From: Bradyrhizobium ottawaense
GTDB taxonomy: Bacteria; Pseudomonadota; Alphaproteobacteria; Rhizobiales; Xanthobacteraceae
Direction: 5' to 3'
Length of the DNA stretch: 64,000 nt
Assembly: GCF_002278135.3 (NCBI RefSeq)
Contig: NZ_CP029425.2
Location: 1,774,001-1,838,000 of the forward strand
In this document: piece after piece, positions 1 to 7,851 of the stretch
Position numbering within the stretch: position 1 is the stretch's first letter
How the letters are laid out: each line of letters opens with the position of its first letter
The notes under the pieces: generated by a model
Told to the model about the DNA's origin: nothing
The model's input: only the letters and a program-made list of their open reading frames with translations
The model's database searches: none
Made by a program: the position numbers and the translations under genes

Positions 1-2854
1 CGGCGCCGATCATGTTGCGGTTGACGTAGATGTTGCCGACCTGCACGCGGTCGATGATGGCCTCGATGGTATCGTCGATACGGGAATGGACGCCGAGGGT
101 GAGGCCGTAGCCGGTGCGCTCGATCGCCTGCAGCACGCGTTCGAGGTTTTCGGCACGGTAGCGCACGACGTGCAGGATCGGGCCGAACACCTCCTCGGTG
201 AGCTGGCCGGCGTCTTTGAGCTCGAAGATGTGCGGCGCGACGAAGCAGCCTTGCGGCGCGTGGCCTGCAAAGTGCAGTCGCGCCTCACTCTTCATCCGCG
301 CGATATGGGCGTCCAGCCGCTGCTTGGCCTCCATGTCGATCACCGGGCCGACATGGGTCGCGACGTCACGGGGATCGCCGATCTTCAACTCGCGTGCCGC
401 GCCCGCGATCATCTCGATCATGCGGTCGGCGACGTCCTCCTGCACGAACAAGAGCCGCAGCGCCGAGCAGCGCTGGCCGGCGGAGCGGAACGCGGAGGTC
501 ACGACGTCGTCGGCGACCTGCTCGGGCAGCGCGGTGGCATCCGCGATCATGGCGTTGATGCCGCCGGTCTCCGCGATCAGCGGCACGATCGGCCCATCCT
601 TGGCGGCGAGCGTCCGGTTGATGTTGCGGGCGACCTCGGTCGAGCCGGTGAAGACGACGCCCGCGATATCAGCGTGCGCGGTCAGGGCGGCACCGATACG
701 GCCGTCGCCGACAACGAGATGCAGCGCATCTTTCGGGATGCCGGCCTCGTGCAGCAGGGCGACGGCCTCGCGCGCGATGCGCGGGGTCTGCTCGGCGGGC
801 TTTGCCACCACGCTGTTGCCAGCCATCAGCGCCGCCGTGACCTGGCCGAGGAAAATCGCCAGCGGAAAATTCCACGGCGAGATCGCAACGAAGACGCCGC
901 GGCCACGCATCGCGAGCGCGTTGCTTTCGCCGGTCGGGCCTGGCATTGCCGCATCAACGCCGAACAGCTTGCGGCCCTCTGCGGCATAATAGCGGCAGAA
1001 ATCGGCGGCCTCGCGCAGCTCCGACAGCGAATCGTCGAGCGTCTTGCCGCCCTCGATTTGCAGCATCGCGATGAAGCGGGCGCTGCGGCTCTCCAGGAGA
1101 TGCGCGGCCTGCTCCAGCGCCGCCGCGCGTGTGGCCGCAGGTGTCCGGCTCCAGGCCGCAAAGCCGACACGCGCGGCAGTCACTGCCGCATCGGCTTGAT
1201 CCGGCGTGGCATCCGCAATCGGCTCGAGCTCGGTCGCTGCGGCTTTGACGTCAGCGAGCAAATGATCGAGCGCGACGCGTGCGCCGAACTCGACGCCGCG
1301 CGAATTGCGCCGCTCCGGCGCGTAGAGATCACCGGGCAACGGGATTTTGGGATGCGCCGCCGCTTGCGGCCGGACGATGGCGTCCGCCGGTCGCTGCAAC
1401 AGCGCCGGCACCGGAACGCGATAATCGGCGGCCTGCGCCACGAACGACGAGTTGGCGCCGTTCTCCAGGAGGCGCCGCACCAGATAGGCGAGCAGGTCGC
1501 GATGACTGCCGACCGGGGCATAGGTGCGGTAGGCGATCTCGGGGTGATCCTTGGTGAGCTGCTCGTAGAGCGCTTCGCCCATGCCGTGCAGGCGCTGGAA
1601 TTCGAATCCGCCGCTCCTCCCGGCAAGCTCCAGCACGGTCGCGACGGTCAGCGCGTTGTGGGTGGCGAATTGCGGAAAGATGCGCGGCCGAAGACTCAAA
1701 AGCTTCGTCGCACAGGCGACGTAGTTCAGATCGGTCATCGCCTTGCGCGTGAACACGGGATAGCCGTCGAGCCCGCGTTCCTGCGCGCGCTTCATCTCGG
1801 TGTCCCAATAGGCCCCCTTGACCAGCCGCACCATCAGCCTGCGGTCATGCGCGCGGGCGAGCGCGTCGACGTAATCGATCACCGCGCTGGCGCGCTTCTG
1901 ATAGGCCTGGATGGCGAGGCCAAATCCGTCCCAACCTCTCAGCGAGGGATCGGCGAGCGTTGCGGCGATCATTTCGAGCGACAGCTCGAGCCGATCTGCC
2001 TCTTCGGCATCGACGGTGAAGTTGAGGTTATGCGCTTTGGCGCGCCGCGCGAGGTCGAGCAGCAGCGGCACCAGCTCGGCCATCACGCGGTCGCGGCTGA
2101 TCGCCTCGAAGCGCGGATGCAGCGCCGAGAGCTTGACCGAGATGCCGGGCCGGTCGGGCAGGGGATTGCTGCCCGCAGCCTTGCCGATCGTCTCGATCGC
2201 ACTCGCATAGGCATCGAAATAACGCCTGGCATCGGCGGCCGTGCGCGCGCCTTCGCCGAGCATGTCGAAGGAATAGCGCGGCTTCTGGCCGGAGCGCGGC
2301 TTGCCCCGCTCCAGCGCCTGCTCGATGGTCTCGCCCAGCACGAAATGACTGCCCATCAGCCGCATCGCCTGACGCGTCGCGGTGCGCACCGCAGGTGCGC
2401 CCAGCCGCTTCACCAGACGGCCGATGGTGCCGTCGGGCGTCTCGCCGGGCTGGATCACCCGCGCCGACAGGCCGAGCGCCCAGGCCGAGGCGTTGACCAG
2501 GAAGGCGGTGGACTTGGTCTCGTGGTGGATGAAGTCGCCCTCGCCGAGCTTGTCCTCGATGAACTGGTCGGCGGTGCGCGCGTCCGGCACGCGCAGCAGG
2601 GCCTCGGCCAGCACCATCAGCGCCAGCCCCTCCTTGGTCGAGAGCGCGAACTCCCGCAGCATGTCCTCGACCCCGCCAAGACTACCTGCAAGCCGGTCGT
2701 CGCGCTTGCGGATCGCCTCGATCAGCCGGGTCGCGGTGCGGTCGATCCGGGCCTCCTGCGGCGCGGACAGATGCGATGTCGGCAACAGGCGCGCGGCGAT
2801 CTCGGCATCATCGGGCGCGTAGGGGGCGGTGAAGGGCGGCGGGATGTTCGGCAT
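1..2854 (-). CDS. putA: PutA, bifunctional proline dehydrogenase / P5C dehydrogenase (3' end outside window)
   Basis: Oxidises proline to glutamate in two steps: an FAD-dependent proline dehydrogenase, then an NAD-dependent glutamate-semialdehyde dehydrogenase. About 951 codons are open from the ATG at 2854 to the left edge, so the C-terminus is missing. The N-terminus starts almost directly with the PRODH helical region and has no ribbon-helix-helix DNA-binding domain, so this is a short non-repressor PutA. In the PRODH half I see VRLVKGAYWD. In the aldehyde dehydrogenase half I see the general base in ETGGINAM (about Glu762) and the nucleophile in SAGQRCSALR (about Cys796), with the usual spacing of about 34. 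The Lrp-type gene at 2969 is divergent, the typical alphaproteobacterial arrangement for proline-induced control. The large open frame on the opposite strand is a shadow. Confidence 0.96.
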   Translation of the reverse strand, partial: MPNIPPPFTAPYAPDDAEIAARLLPTSHLSAPQEARIDRTATRLIEAIRKRDDRLAGSLGGVEDMLREFALSTKEGLALMVLAEALLRVPDARTADQFIEDKLGEGDFIHHETKSTAFLVNASAWALGLSARVIQPGETPDGTIGRLVKRLGAPAVRTATRQAMRLMGSHFVLGETIEQALERGKPRSGQKPRYSFDMLGEGARTAADARRYFDAYASAIETIGKAAGSNPLPDRPGISVKLSALHPRFEAISRDRVMAELVPLLLDLARRAKAHNLNFTVDAEEADRLELSLEMIAATLADPSLRGWDGFGLAIQAYQKRASAVIDYVDALARAHDRRLMVRLVKGAYWDTEMKRAQERGLDGYPVFTRKAMTDLNYVACATKLLSLRPRIFPQFATHNALTVATVLELAGRSGGFEFQRLHGMGEALYEQLTKDHPEIAYRTYAPVGSHRDLLAYLVRRLLENGANSSFVAQAADYRVPVPALLQRPADAIVRPQAAAHPKIPLPGDLYAPERRNSRGVEFGARVALDHLLADVKAAATELEPIADATPDQADAAVTAARVGFAAWSRTPAATRAAALEQAAHLLESRSARFIAMLQIEGGKTLDDSLSELREAADFCRYYAAEGRKLFGVDAAMPGPTGESNALAMRGRGVFVAISPWNFPLAIFLGQVTAALMAGNSVVAKPAEQTPRIAREAVALLHEAGIPKDALHLVVGDGRIGAALTAHADIAGVVFTGSTEVARNINRTLAAKDGPIVPLIAETGGINAMIADATALPEQVADDVVTSAFRSAGQRCSALRLLFVQEDVADRMIEMIAGAARELKIGDPRDVATHVGPVIDMEAKQRLDAHIARMKSEARLHFAGHAPQGCFVAPHIFELKDAGQLTEEVFGPILHVVRYRAENLERVLQAIERTGYGLTLGVHSRIDDTIEAIIDRVQVGNIYVNRNMIGA

Positions 2855-2968
2855 GGCGTGTCCTGTGGCTAAAATCCAGGATAAGGCCCGCGTGACCGTA
2901 GTTCGATAGACAATCTAGCCAATTTGCCTTAGAAAATTAAGAAAAGAAGCAGCTTGGCCTGATTAAAC
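2855..2968. promoter_or_regulatory. putA / Lrp-regulator divergent promoter region
   Basis: This is a 114-bp spacer between two divergent genes. Its right half, roughly 2900-2965, is A+T rich compared with its flanks and has runs of A and T. Lrp/AsnC proteins bind such sequence, and divergent Lrp-type regulators of putA in other alphaproteobacteria act there. No exact operator was identified. The regulator has no clear Shine-Dalgarno sequence before its ATG at 2969. Confidence 0.5.
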
Positions 2969-3430
2969 ATGGAACTCGATCGGATCGACCGGAAGATCCT
3001 CTCGATTTTGCAGGAGGATGGGCGCATCGCCAATGTCGAACTCGCCGAGCGCATCGGGTTGTCGCCAACCTCGATCGGCGAGCGGCTGAAGCGCTTGCAG
3101 CGGGAGGGCTTTGTCGAAGGCTATGGCGCGCGGCTCAACCCGCACCGGCTCGGCCTCGGTCTGTTGGTGTTCGTCGAGGTGCTGCTCGACAAGACCACGC
3201 CGGACAATTTCGAACGTTTTGCGCGCGCGGTGAAACTCGCGCCTGAAGTTCTGGAGTGTCACATGGTTGCCGGCGGCTTCGACTATCTTGTGAAGGCGCG
3301 GCTCGCGGACATGGCGGCGTATCGACGCTTTCTCGGCGAGACCCTGCTGTCGATGCCGGGCGTGCGCGAGACGCGGACCTATGCGGTGATGGAGGAGATC
3401 AAGCGCGACGCACCGTTACCGGTGGGCTGA
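2969..3430 (+). CDS. putR: Lrp/AsnC family regulator, probable proline-responsive activator of putA
   Basis: A 153-residue protein with the standard Lrp/AsnC layout. The N-terminal helix-turn-helix covers about residues 1-60 (ELDRIDRKILSILQEDGR, then ELAERIGLSPTSIGERLKRL). A C-terminal RAM/ligand-binding domain follows from about residue 65, with the conserved ECHMVAGGFDYLVKARLAD stretch. Length is typical. It is divergent from putA with a 114-bp gap, and in Agrobacterium-type systems such a regulator (PutR) activates putA with proline as co-inducer. The family call is directly visible; the putR role is inferred from position. Confidence 0.9.
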   Translation: MELDRIDRKILSILQEDGRIANVELAERIGLSPTSIGERLKRLQREGFVEGYGARLNPHRLGLGLLVFVEVLLDKTTPDNFERFARAVKLAPEVLECHMVAGGFDYLVKARLADMAAYRRFLGETLLSMPGVRETRTYAVMEEIKRDAPLPVG

Positions 3431-3561
3431 CGAAGTGCCGTCGCGATTGTCATTGCTGAGGCGTTGAACGGGCGGTCCTCGCGGGAAAATAGCTCTCCGT
3501 GTGCAGTCGCAACGCCTGTCGTCGAATGCACTGGCCGTCTTCTAAAATTTTCTTGGCCCAG

Positions 3562-3581
3562 CTCCCGGATCGATCCGGGAG
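3562..3581. terminator. 20-bp perfect palindrome between convergent genes, possible terminator
   Basis: The sequence ctcccggatcgatccgggag is its own reverse complement. It lies between the 3' end of the Lrp gene (3430) and the 3' end of cspA (3601), where a terminator serving one or both transcripts would sit. No T-tract follows immediately on either strand, so a rho-independent function is uncertain. Confidence 0.35.
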
Positions 3582-3600
3582 GCAGCAAAAGCTGGCGGGC

Positions 3601-3801
3601 TTATACTTTGAGGTTCTCTGCGGAGGTCTTGCCCCGGTTTGCGATCTCTTCGTATTCCACCGTCTGTCCTTCGTTCAGGGACGACAGACCGGCTTTCTGC
3701 ACTGCCGAGATATGCACGAACACATCCTTGCCGCCCGACGCAGGCTGGATAAATCCATAACCCTTCGTCGGGTTGAACCACTTGACCGTACCTTTAGCCA
3801 T
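3601..3801 (-). CDS. cspA: Cold-shock protein, CspA family
   Basis: A 66-residue single cold-shock domain. Both RNA-binding motifs are present: RNP1 as KGYGFIQP and RNP2 as DVFVHISAV, inside the family start [10 protein letters not shown]. It should act as a cytoplasmic RNA chaperone or transcription antiterminator. An in-frame extension to 3855 exists, but the protein plainly begins at the MAKGTVKW methionine, so I place the start at 3801. The gene is monocistronic, with about 200 bp of upstream sequence before the next gene. Alphaproteobacteria carry several csp paralogues, so the exact paralogue is not claimed. Confidence 0.95.
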   Translation of the reverse strand: MAKGTVKWFNPTKGYGFIQPASGGKDVFVHISAVQKAGLSSLNEGQTVEYEEIANRGKTSAENLKV

Positions 3802-4009
3802 CACGACTTCTCCGCGGGTCTTCCTCCGAGATCTCGAACCGCCAGTCCCCGCCAACCGGCCGGTTCGGTCCTAACAGGATACGCGGAATGTGGCCGGCTT
3901 GGTAGCTCAAACCACATCGGCCTTTCGCCGAATTCCGCTCAACTTCGCGGCGTTTTTGCCGGTTTTGCCCGTTTCGCGGTCAAATGGCCGGCGTGCTGCG
4001 CGCTGTCCG

Positions 4010-4318
4010 TCAGTACGTCGCGGCCAGGTAATCGACGATCTTGCCGACATCCGCATCGTCGATCGGTGCGCCATAGACCTTGATCATCTTGGTCACCTCG
4101 GCCTGCCAGAAGCCCTTCTTGTCCTTCATCGGCGGCTGCGTCTTGACGTAGTCGGCCGAGTGGCAGGCGCTGCAATTGCCCTGGACGATTTCGAGATTGG
4201 GGCCTGCCTTGAAGGCGGCGACCTCGTCCGGAAGCTGGTAGTTGACGGGCGCCGCGGTCACGGCCGTCAGGCCGGTGGCGAGGGCGAGCGTGACGGCGAG
4301 GAGAATGGTGCGCTGCAT
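4010..4318 (-). CDS. sorB: Periplasmic c-type cytochrome, sulfite dehydrogenase small subunit (SorB-like)
   Basis: A 102-residue protein with an N-terminal signal peptide (about residues 1-22, ending VTAA) and a single haem c motif, CSACH, in the sequence NCSACHSADY. A Met-containing region after it (PPM, KM) could give the distal ligand. The gene starts 13 bp after the stop of the molybdenum subunit gene, and this pair matches the SorAB heterodimer, where the cytochrome takes electrons from sulfite oxidation. Of two close ATGs, 4318 is preferred because GGAG sits 7 bases upstream, while the ATG at 4324 would overlap it. Confidence 0.85.
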   Translation of the reverse strand: MQRTILLAVTLALATGLTAVTAAPVNYQLPDEVAAFKAGPNLEIVQGNCSACHSADYVKTQPPMKDKKGFWQAEVTKMIKVYGAPIDDADVGKIVDYLAATY

Positions 4319-4331
4319 GGTCATTCTCCTT

Positions 4332-5531
4332 TCAGGCCACGGTGACGCGGACGGTTTCGACGACGTTGCGCAAGTATCCCGCCGGGTTCCAGCGCGGCGC
4401 GTCCGGCTGCGTCTCGCCGCCATTGCCGGTGGCGCGCACCTTGAGCTCAACGCTTCCCGCCGCAAGCTTCACCGGCAGCTTCCATTCGCGGAACGAATAT
4501 TTGCCGAGATCCTTGCCGAGCTTGGCGCTCACCCAGGTCTTGCCGCCGTCGGTGGAGACCTGGACCTCCTTGATGCCCTTGCCGCCGTCGAAGGCGATGC
4601 CGCGCAGGGTCACAGCTCCCGCCTTCAGCTTGGCGCCATCGGGGATGCTGGTGATGAAGGAGCGAATGGTGAAACGGTTGATCGGGATCGTCGCCTTAGG
4701 TGCGGTGCCGGGCTCGATCGCGTTATCAGGCGTATCGGGAATGCGATAGGCGGACTTCATCCAGAAGCCGTCATAGACGTTGTCGATGACGGTAATCTCG
4801 TTGAGATGCTTGACCCAGTAGGTGCCGTAATAGCCGGGCACGATCAGGCGCAGCGGAAAGCCGTTGAGGAACGGCAAATCCTCGCCGTTCATGCCATAGG
4901 CCAGCATCACCTCGCCGTCACTGGCGTGAGCGATGTCGAGTGCCTTGACGAAGTCAGGCGTCTTGTCGCTGACCGGCCCGTCCATGCCGTTGAAGGTGAC
5001 CTGCCTGGCGCCGCTCTGCACGCCGGCCATCTCCAGCACCGCCTTCAACGGCACGCCGCGCCAGCGCGCATTGCCCATGGCGCCGTTGGCGAGCTGGCCG
5101 CCGGCGACGCGCGGCTCGAAGAAGCCGCGGCTGTTGCCGGAGCACTGGTTGACGGCGACGATCTCGGTCGCCTTCATCTTCCTGATGTCCTTCAGTGAAA
5201 GTTTCAGCGGCTTGTCGACCTTGCCCTTGACCTCCAGCGTGAACTTGTCGGGGTCGAGATTGTAGGGCAGGTCCGAGAGGTGATAGCGGACGAAGAACGC
5301 ATTGTTCGGCGTGATCGGGCCGTCGTTGAAGATCGCGAACGGCGTCTCGAGCTGCGGCGGCCGGCTGGTCAGGCCGATCATCGGCCGCTTCTGCGGGTAT
5401 TTCACCAGCGGCCGTTCGCCATTGGCGAAGGGCAGGGTCACGGTGTCGAGTGCCAACGCCCTGGTGGCATTCAGTGTGGCCGCCATGGCGGCAAGCCCCG
5501 CTCCTTTGAGCAGGTCGCGGCGATCGAACAT
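4332..5531 (-). CDS. sorA: Sulfite dehydrogenase molybdopterin subunit (SorA-like)
   Basis: Oxidises sulfite to sulfate in the periplasm with a molybdenum cofactor and passes electrons to the cytochrome encoded downstream. The 399-residue product begins with a twin-arginine signal (DRRDLLKGAG). The oxidoreductase molybdopterin domain follows, with the Mo-ligating cysteine in NQCSGNSRG (Cys130) and conserved neighbours in FFVRYHLSD (Arg82, His84) and YYGTYWVKHL. A C-terminal Mo-cofactor dimerisation domain covers about residues 285-395. The start at 5531 has a strong GGGAGGGG site; longer in-frame starts do not. SoxC is an alternative name for this family, but the attached single-haem cytochrome favours SorAB. 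Confidence 0.88.
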   Translation of the reverse strand: MFDRRDLLKGAGLAAMAATLNATRALALDTVTLPFANGERPLVKYPQKRPMIGLTSRPPQLETPFAIFNDGPITPNNAFFVRYHLSDLPYNLDPDKFTLEVKGKVDKPLKLSLKDIRKMKATEIVAVNQCSGNSRGFFEPRVAGGQLANGAMGNARWRGVPLKAVLEMAGVQSGARQVTFNGMDGPVSDKTPDFVKALDIAHASDGEVMLAYGMNGEDLPFLNGFPLRLIVPGYYGTYWVKHLNEITVIDNVYDGFWMKSAYRIPDTPDNAIEPGTAPKATIPINRFTIRSFITSIPDGAKLKAGAVTLRGIAFDGGKGIKEVQVSTDGGKTWVSAKLGKDLGKYSFREWKLPVKLAAGSVELKVRATGNGGETQPDAPRWNPAGYLRNVVETVRVTVA

Positions 5532-5711
5532 CTGGTCCCCTCCCGGAGCTTTTCGTTGGCCCGCGGTCATCACCGCGAGCCGCGCTCATCTGTCGCAACG
5601 ATTTGAACGAAGTCAATTCGTGCTTTCGCAGCAGGCCCATGCCGCTGCGTTGCAGCAGGCCGGTGTTACGGAGACATGCATGTGGCCAAGTTCTCACCGC
5701 GGCGGCGGTGT

Positions 5712-5851
5712 GCTCCCTCGCCCCGCTTGCGGGGAGAGGGTTGGGGTGAGGGGGAGTCTCCGCGAGGGAGGAAGCAGTTGGACTCGCGGAGAGTCCCCCT
5801 CACCGCCGCGCTGCGCGCGTCGGCCTCTCCCCGCAGGCGGGGAGAGGCGAA
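5712..5851. repeat. Intergenic palindromic repeat, family A, copy 1
   Basis: About 140 bp bounded by inverted CCCCGC...GCGGGGAGAG arms, with an inner inverted pair built from gagggggagtctccgcg and ctcgcggagagtccccctc. Related copies are at 9471-9613, 26013-26161, 61241-61389 and, shortened, at 40008-40035. The copy ends three bases before the stop codon of the adenylate cyclase gene. The rest of the 322-bp gap between the cyclase and sorA (5532-5711) shows no further gene. Confidence 0.85.
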
Positions 5852-5853
5852 CA

Positions 5854-7587
5854 TCAGGCCGCGACGCGCTCGCTTCGATCGACCAGCGCCGTCAGCCCCC
5901 GCGCATCGGCCACCACGCGGACCGCCATCGGCTCGTCGCGGCCGCGGATCGCGACCTCCTGTTGCGGCAGCGTATCGTCGGCGAGGCCCGCGGTGCCGCG
6001 GATTTCGTCCGAGACGATCGCCTCGCAGGCCAGCGTCTTGGTCATGTCCTGCAGGCGGGCGGCAACGTTGACGGCATCGCCCAGCGCCGTGAAGACGATG
6101 TGATCGCGATAGCCGATGTCGCCGATGATGACCTCGCCGCCGTGAATGCCGATGCCGAAGCGGATCGGCTGGCGAAGATCGTGGCTCAGCAGCTCGTTCA
6201 GTTCGTCGATATGGGTGGCGATGCCGCTGGCCGCCTTCAGCGCCTGCCGGCAGGCGGTTTGCGGATCGGCCGTGAGTCCGAACAGCGCCAGCATGCCGTC
6301 GCCGACGAACTGGTTCGGCTGGCCGCCATTCTCGATCACGGCCTGCGACACCGCGCCGAGGAAGCGGTTGACGATGAAGACGGTATCGAACGGCAGCCGC
6401 TTCTCGGCGAGCTGGGTCGAGCCGCGCATGTCCACGAACAGGCTGACGAGATAGCGCTCCTGGCCGATCCTCGCCGGCGCCGAGGCCTGCGCGTTGGCCG
6501 ACGACGTTTGCGGGGTGAAGAGCTGGAAGAAGGACAGATCCGACGTCGGCCGCAGCTGGCAGGCCAGCCTGATCGAGGGGTCGTTGGTGCCGACGCGAGT
6601 GAGCACGAAGGCCTCGCGCTGCGACGGCTCGGGCAGGACGCCATGATCGCCGATGACGCGGATGCGGCAGGTCGAGCAGCGGGCGCGGCCGCCGCAGACG
6701 CTGGCATGCGGCAGATTATGGCGCAGGCTCGCTTCCAGCACGGAGAGACCCTTGGGAACCCGCACCGTCTTGCCGTTGCCGTAGGACAACGCGATCATGC
6801 CGCCGCGCCGCTCGCGCCAGGCCCGCACGCCGCGTGCCGCCAGCGCCAGGCCCAGCAGCCCAAAATAGGTGACGGTGAAGGCGCCGGTGATGCGATCGAG
6901 CGCGTTGCCTTCCGCGACCGTGCCGACCTGGCGTCGCGTGAGATTGTGCGTGCGCCATTCCCCGTCATCGGCCTCGATCGCGACGCTGCGGCCGCCCTGG
7001 TAGATGCCGAGCAGCGACAATGTCGGGACCAGCACCGCGGCGGCGAGCAGATAGGGCGCGGCGCGCGTGAAGAACGGCTTGAGGCGGAGCCAGAAATAAA
7101 TCCCGATGCAGCCGTGCACCCAGGCAATGAGAAGCAGGATCGTCATCTGCCAGAGCCGGCCCGGCGCCGCGACGAAGAACAGATAGAGCTCCTGCGGATA
7201 GAGCTTCTGGTGATCGTACAGCGTGTAGCCGAGCCGCACCCCGACCACGTGCCCCATGATCAGCGCGGGGATGCTGAGGCCCAGCACGAGCTGAAGCGGC
7301 TCGATCGTCCGCCAGCGGAACTGCCGGCGCTGATACAGCGCATAGATGCCGAGCCCCATATGCGTGAGCGCGGCGGTGTAGAACACGATCGAGACGGGGA
7401 GGAACTGCCAGAAGACGGTGTGGTAGTAGACCCCGGCCTCCATGGCCTCGACCGAAATATTGCCGAGCGCATGGTTGAGGAAATGGCTGATCACATAACA
7501 GAACAGGATCACGCCGCAGACGAGCCGCACCTGCCGCACGCTGGTCCCGCGGACGAGTTCGGAGATGGATGCAGCAGCGGTGGCCAT
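5854..7587 (-). CDS. cyaC: CyaC-type membrane adenylate cyclase with dihaem-b anchor and 2Fe-2S domain
   Basis: The 577-residue product has three parts. Residues 1-260 form about six membrane helices resembling a succinate:quinone oxidoreductase anchor, with candidate haem ligands His35, His39, His76, His113 and His158. Residues 262-350 are a ferredoxin-like 2Fe-2S domain with Cys298, Cys304, Cys307 and Cys343. Residues 375-560 are a class III cyclase domain with metal-binding Asp386 (VDMRGS) and Asp430 (FVGDGM), and Asn507 and Arg511 in DAVNVAARL. Sinorhizobium meliloti CyaC has this architecture and is reported to sense the quinone redox state, so a role linking respiration to cAMP is likely. 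The usual base-specifying Lys before F-V-G-D is a Gln here. Confidence 0.9.
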   Translation of the reverse strand: MATAAASISELVRGTSVRQVRLVCGVILFCYVISHFLNHALGNISVEAMEAGVYYHTVFWQFLPVSIVFYTAALTHMGLGIYALYQRRQFRWRTIEPLQLVLGLSIPALIMGHVVGVRLGYTLYDHQKLYPQELYLFFVAAPGRLWQMTILLLIAWVHGCIGIYFWLRLKPFFTRAAPYLLAAAVLVPTLSLLGIYQGGRSVAIEADDGEWRTHNLTRRQVGTVAEGNALDRITGAFTVTYFGLLGLALAARGVRAWRERRGGMIALSYGNGKTVRVPKGLSVLEASLRHNLPHASVCGGRARCSTCRIRVIGDHGVLPEPSQREAFVLTRVGTNDPSIRLACQLRPTSDLSFFQLFTPQTSSANAQASAPARIGQERYLVSLFVDMRGSTQLAEKRLPFDTVFIVNRFLGAVSQAVIENGGQPNQFVGDGMLALFGLTADPQTACRQALKAASGIATHIDELNELLSHDLRQPIRFGIGIHGGEVIIGDIGYRDHIVFTALGDAVNVAARLQDMTKTLACEAIVSDEIRGTAGLADDTLPQQEVAIRGRDEPMAVRVVADARGLTALVDRSERVAA

Positions 7588-7693
7588 GATTCGGTTGTAT
7601 CAGTTCATGAAGGAGAACAGCCAGCGTAGCGGTTAATTCCCGATGTGGACAGGTTCGGGGATCACATGCCCGGGAAGGCGCCTCACACTCCGC

Positions 7694-7848
7694 CGTCGTC
7701 CCGGACAAGCGCGCCCTAAGCGCGCGCCGATCCGGGACCCATAACCACAGGGTTGGGTTTGGCGAAGACTCGTGGTTACCAGCTCGTGCCATAACCCCTC
7801 CCTGTGGTTATGGGTCCCGGGTCTGCGCTTTGCTTGCCCGGGACGACA
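7694..7848. repeat. Intergenic repeat with inverted ends, family B, copy 1
   Basis: About 155 bp beginning cgtcgtcccgg and ending ccgggacgac, with inner cccataaccacaggg and ccctgtggttatggg inverted segments. Related copies are at 13884-14025, 15369-15492 and 39288-39416. It fills most of the gap between the cyclase and the glycosyltransferase gene and supplies spurious upstream codons to the latter. Confidence 0.85.
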
Positions 7849-7851
7849 CCT

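Noticed and set aside
86..2872. Long open frame of 928 codons on the plus strand
   Set aside because: It is the antisense shadow of putA; the minus strand gives a full PRODH/ALDH protein with catalytic residues, while this frame gives low-complexity Arg/His/Gly-rich sequence.
5302..7629. Long open frame of 775 codons on the plus strand
   Set aside because: Antisense to the adenylate cyclase and part of sorA, and it crosses a family A repeat; no protein features.
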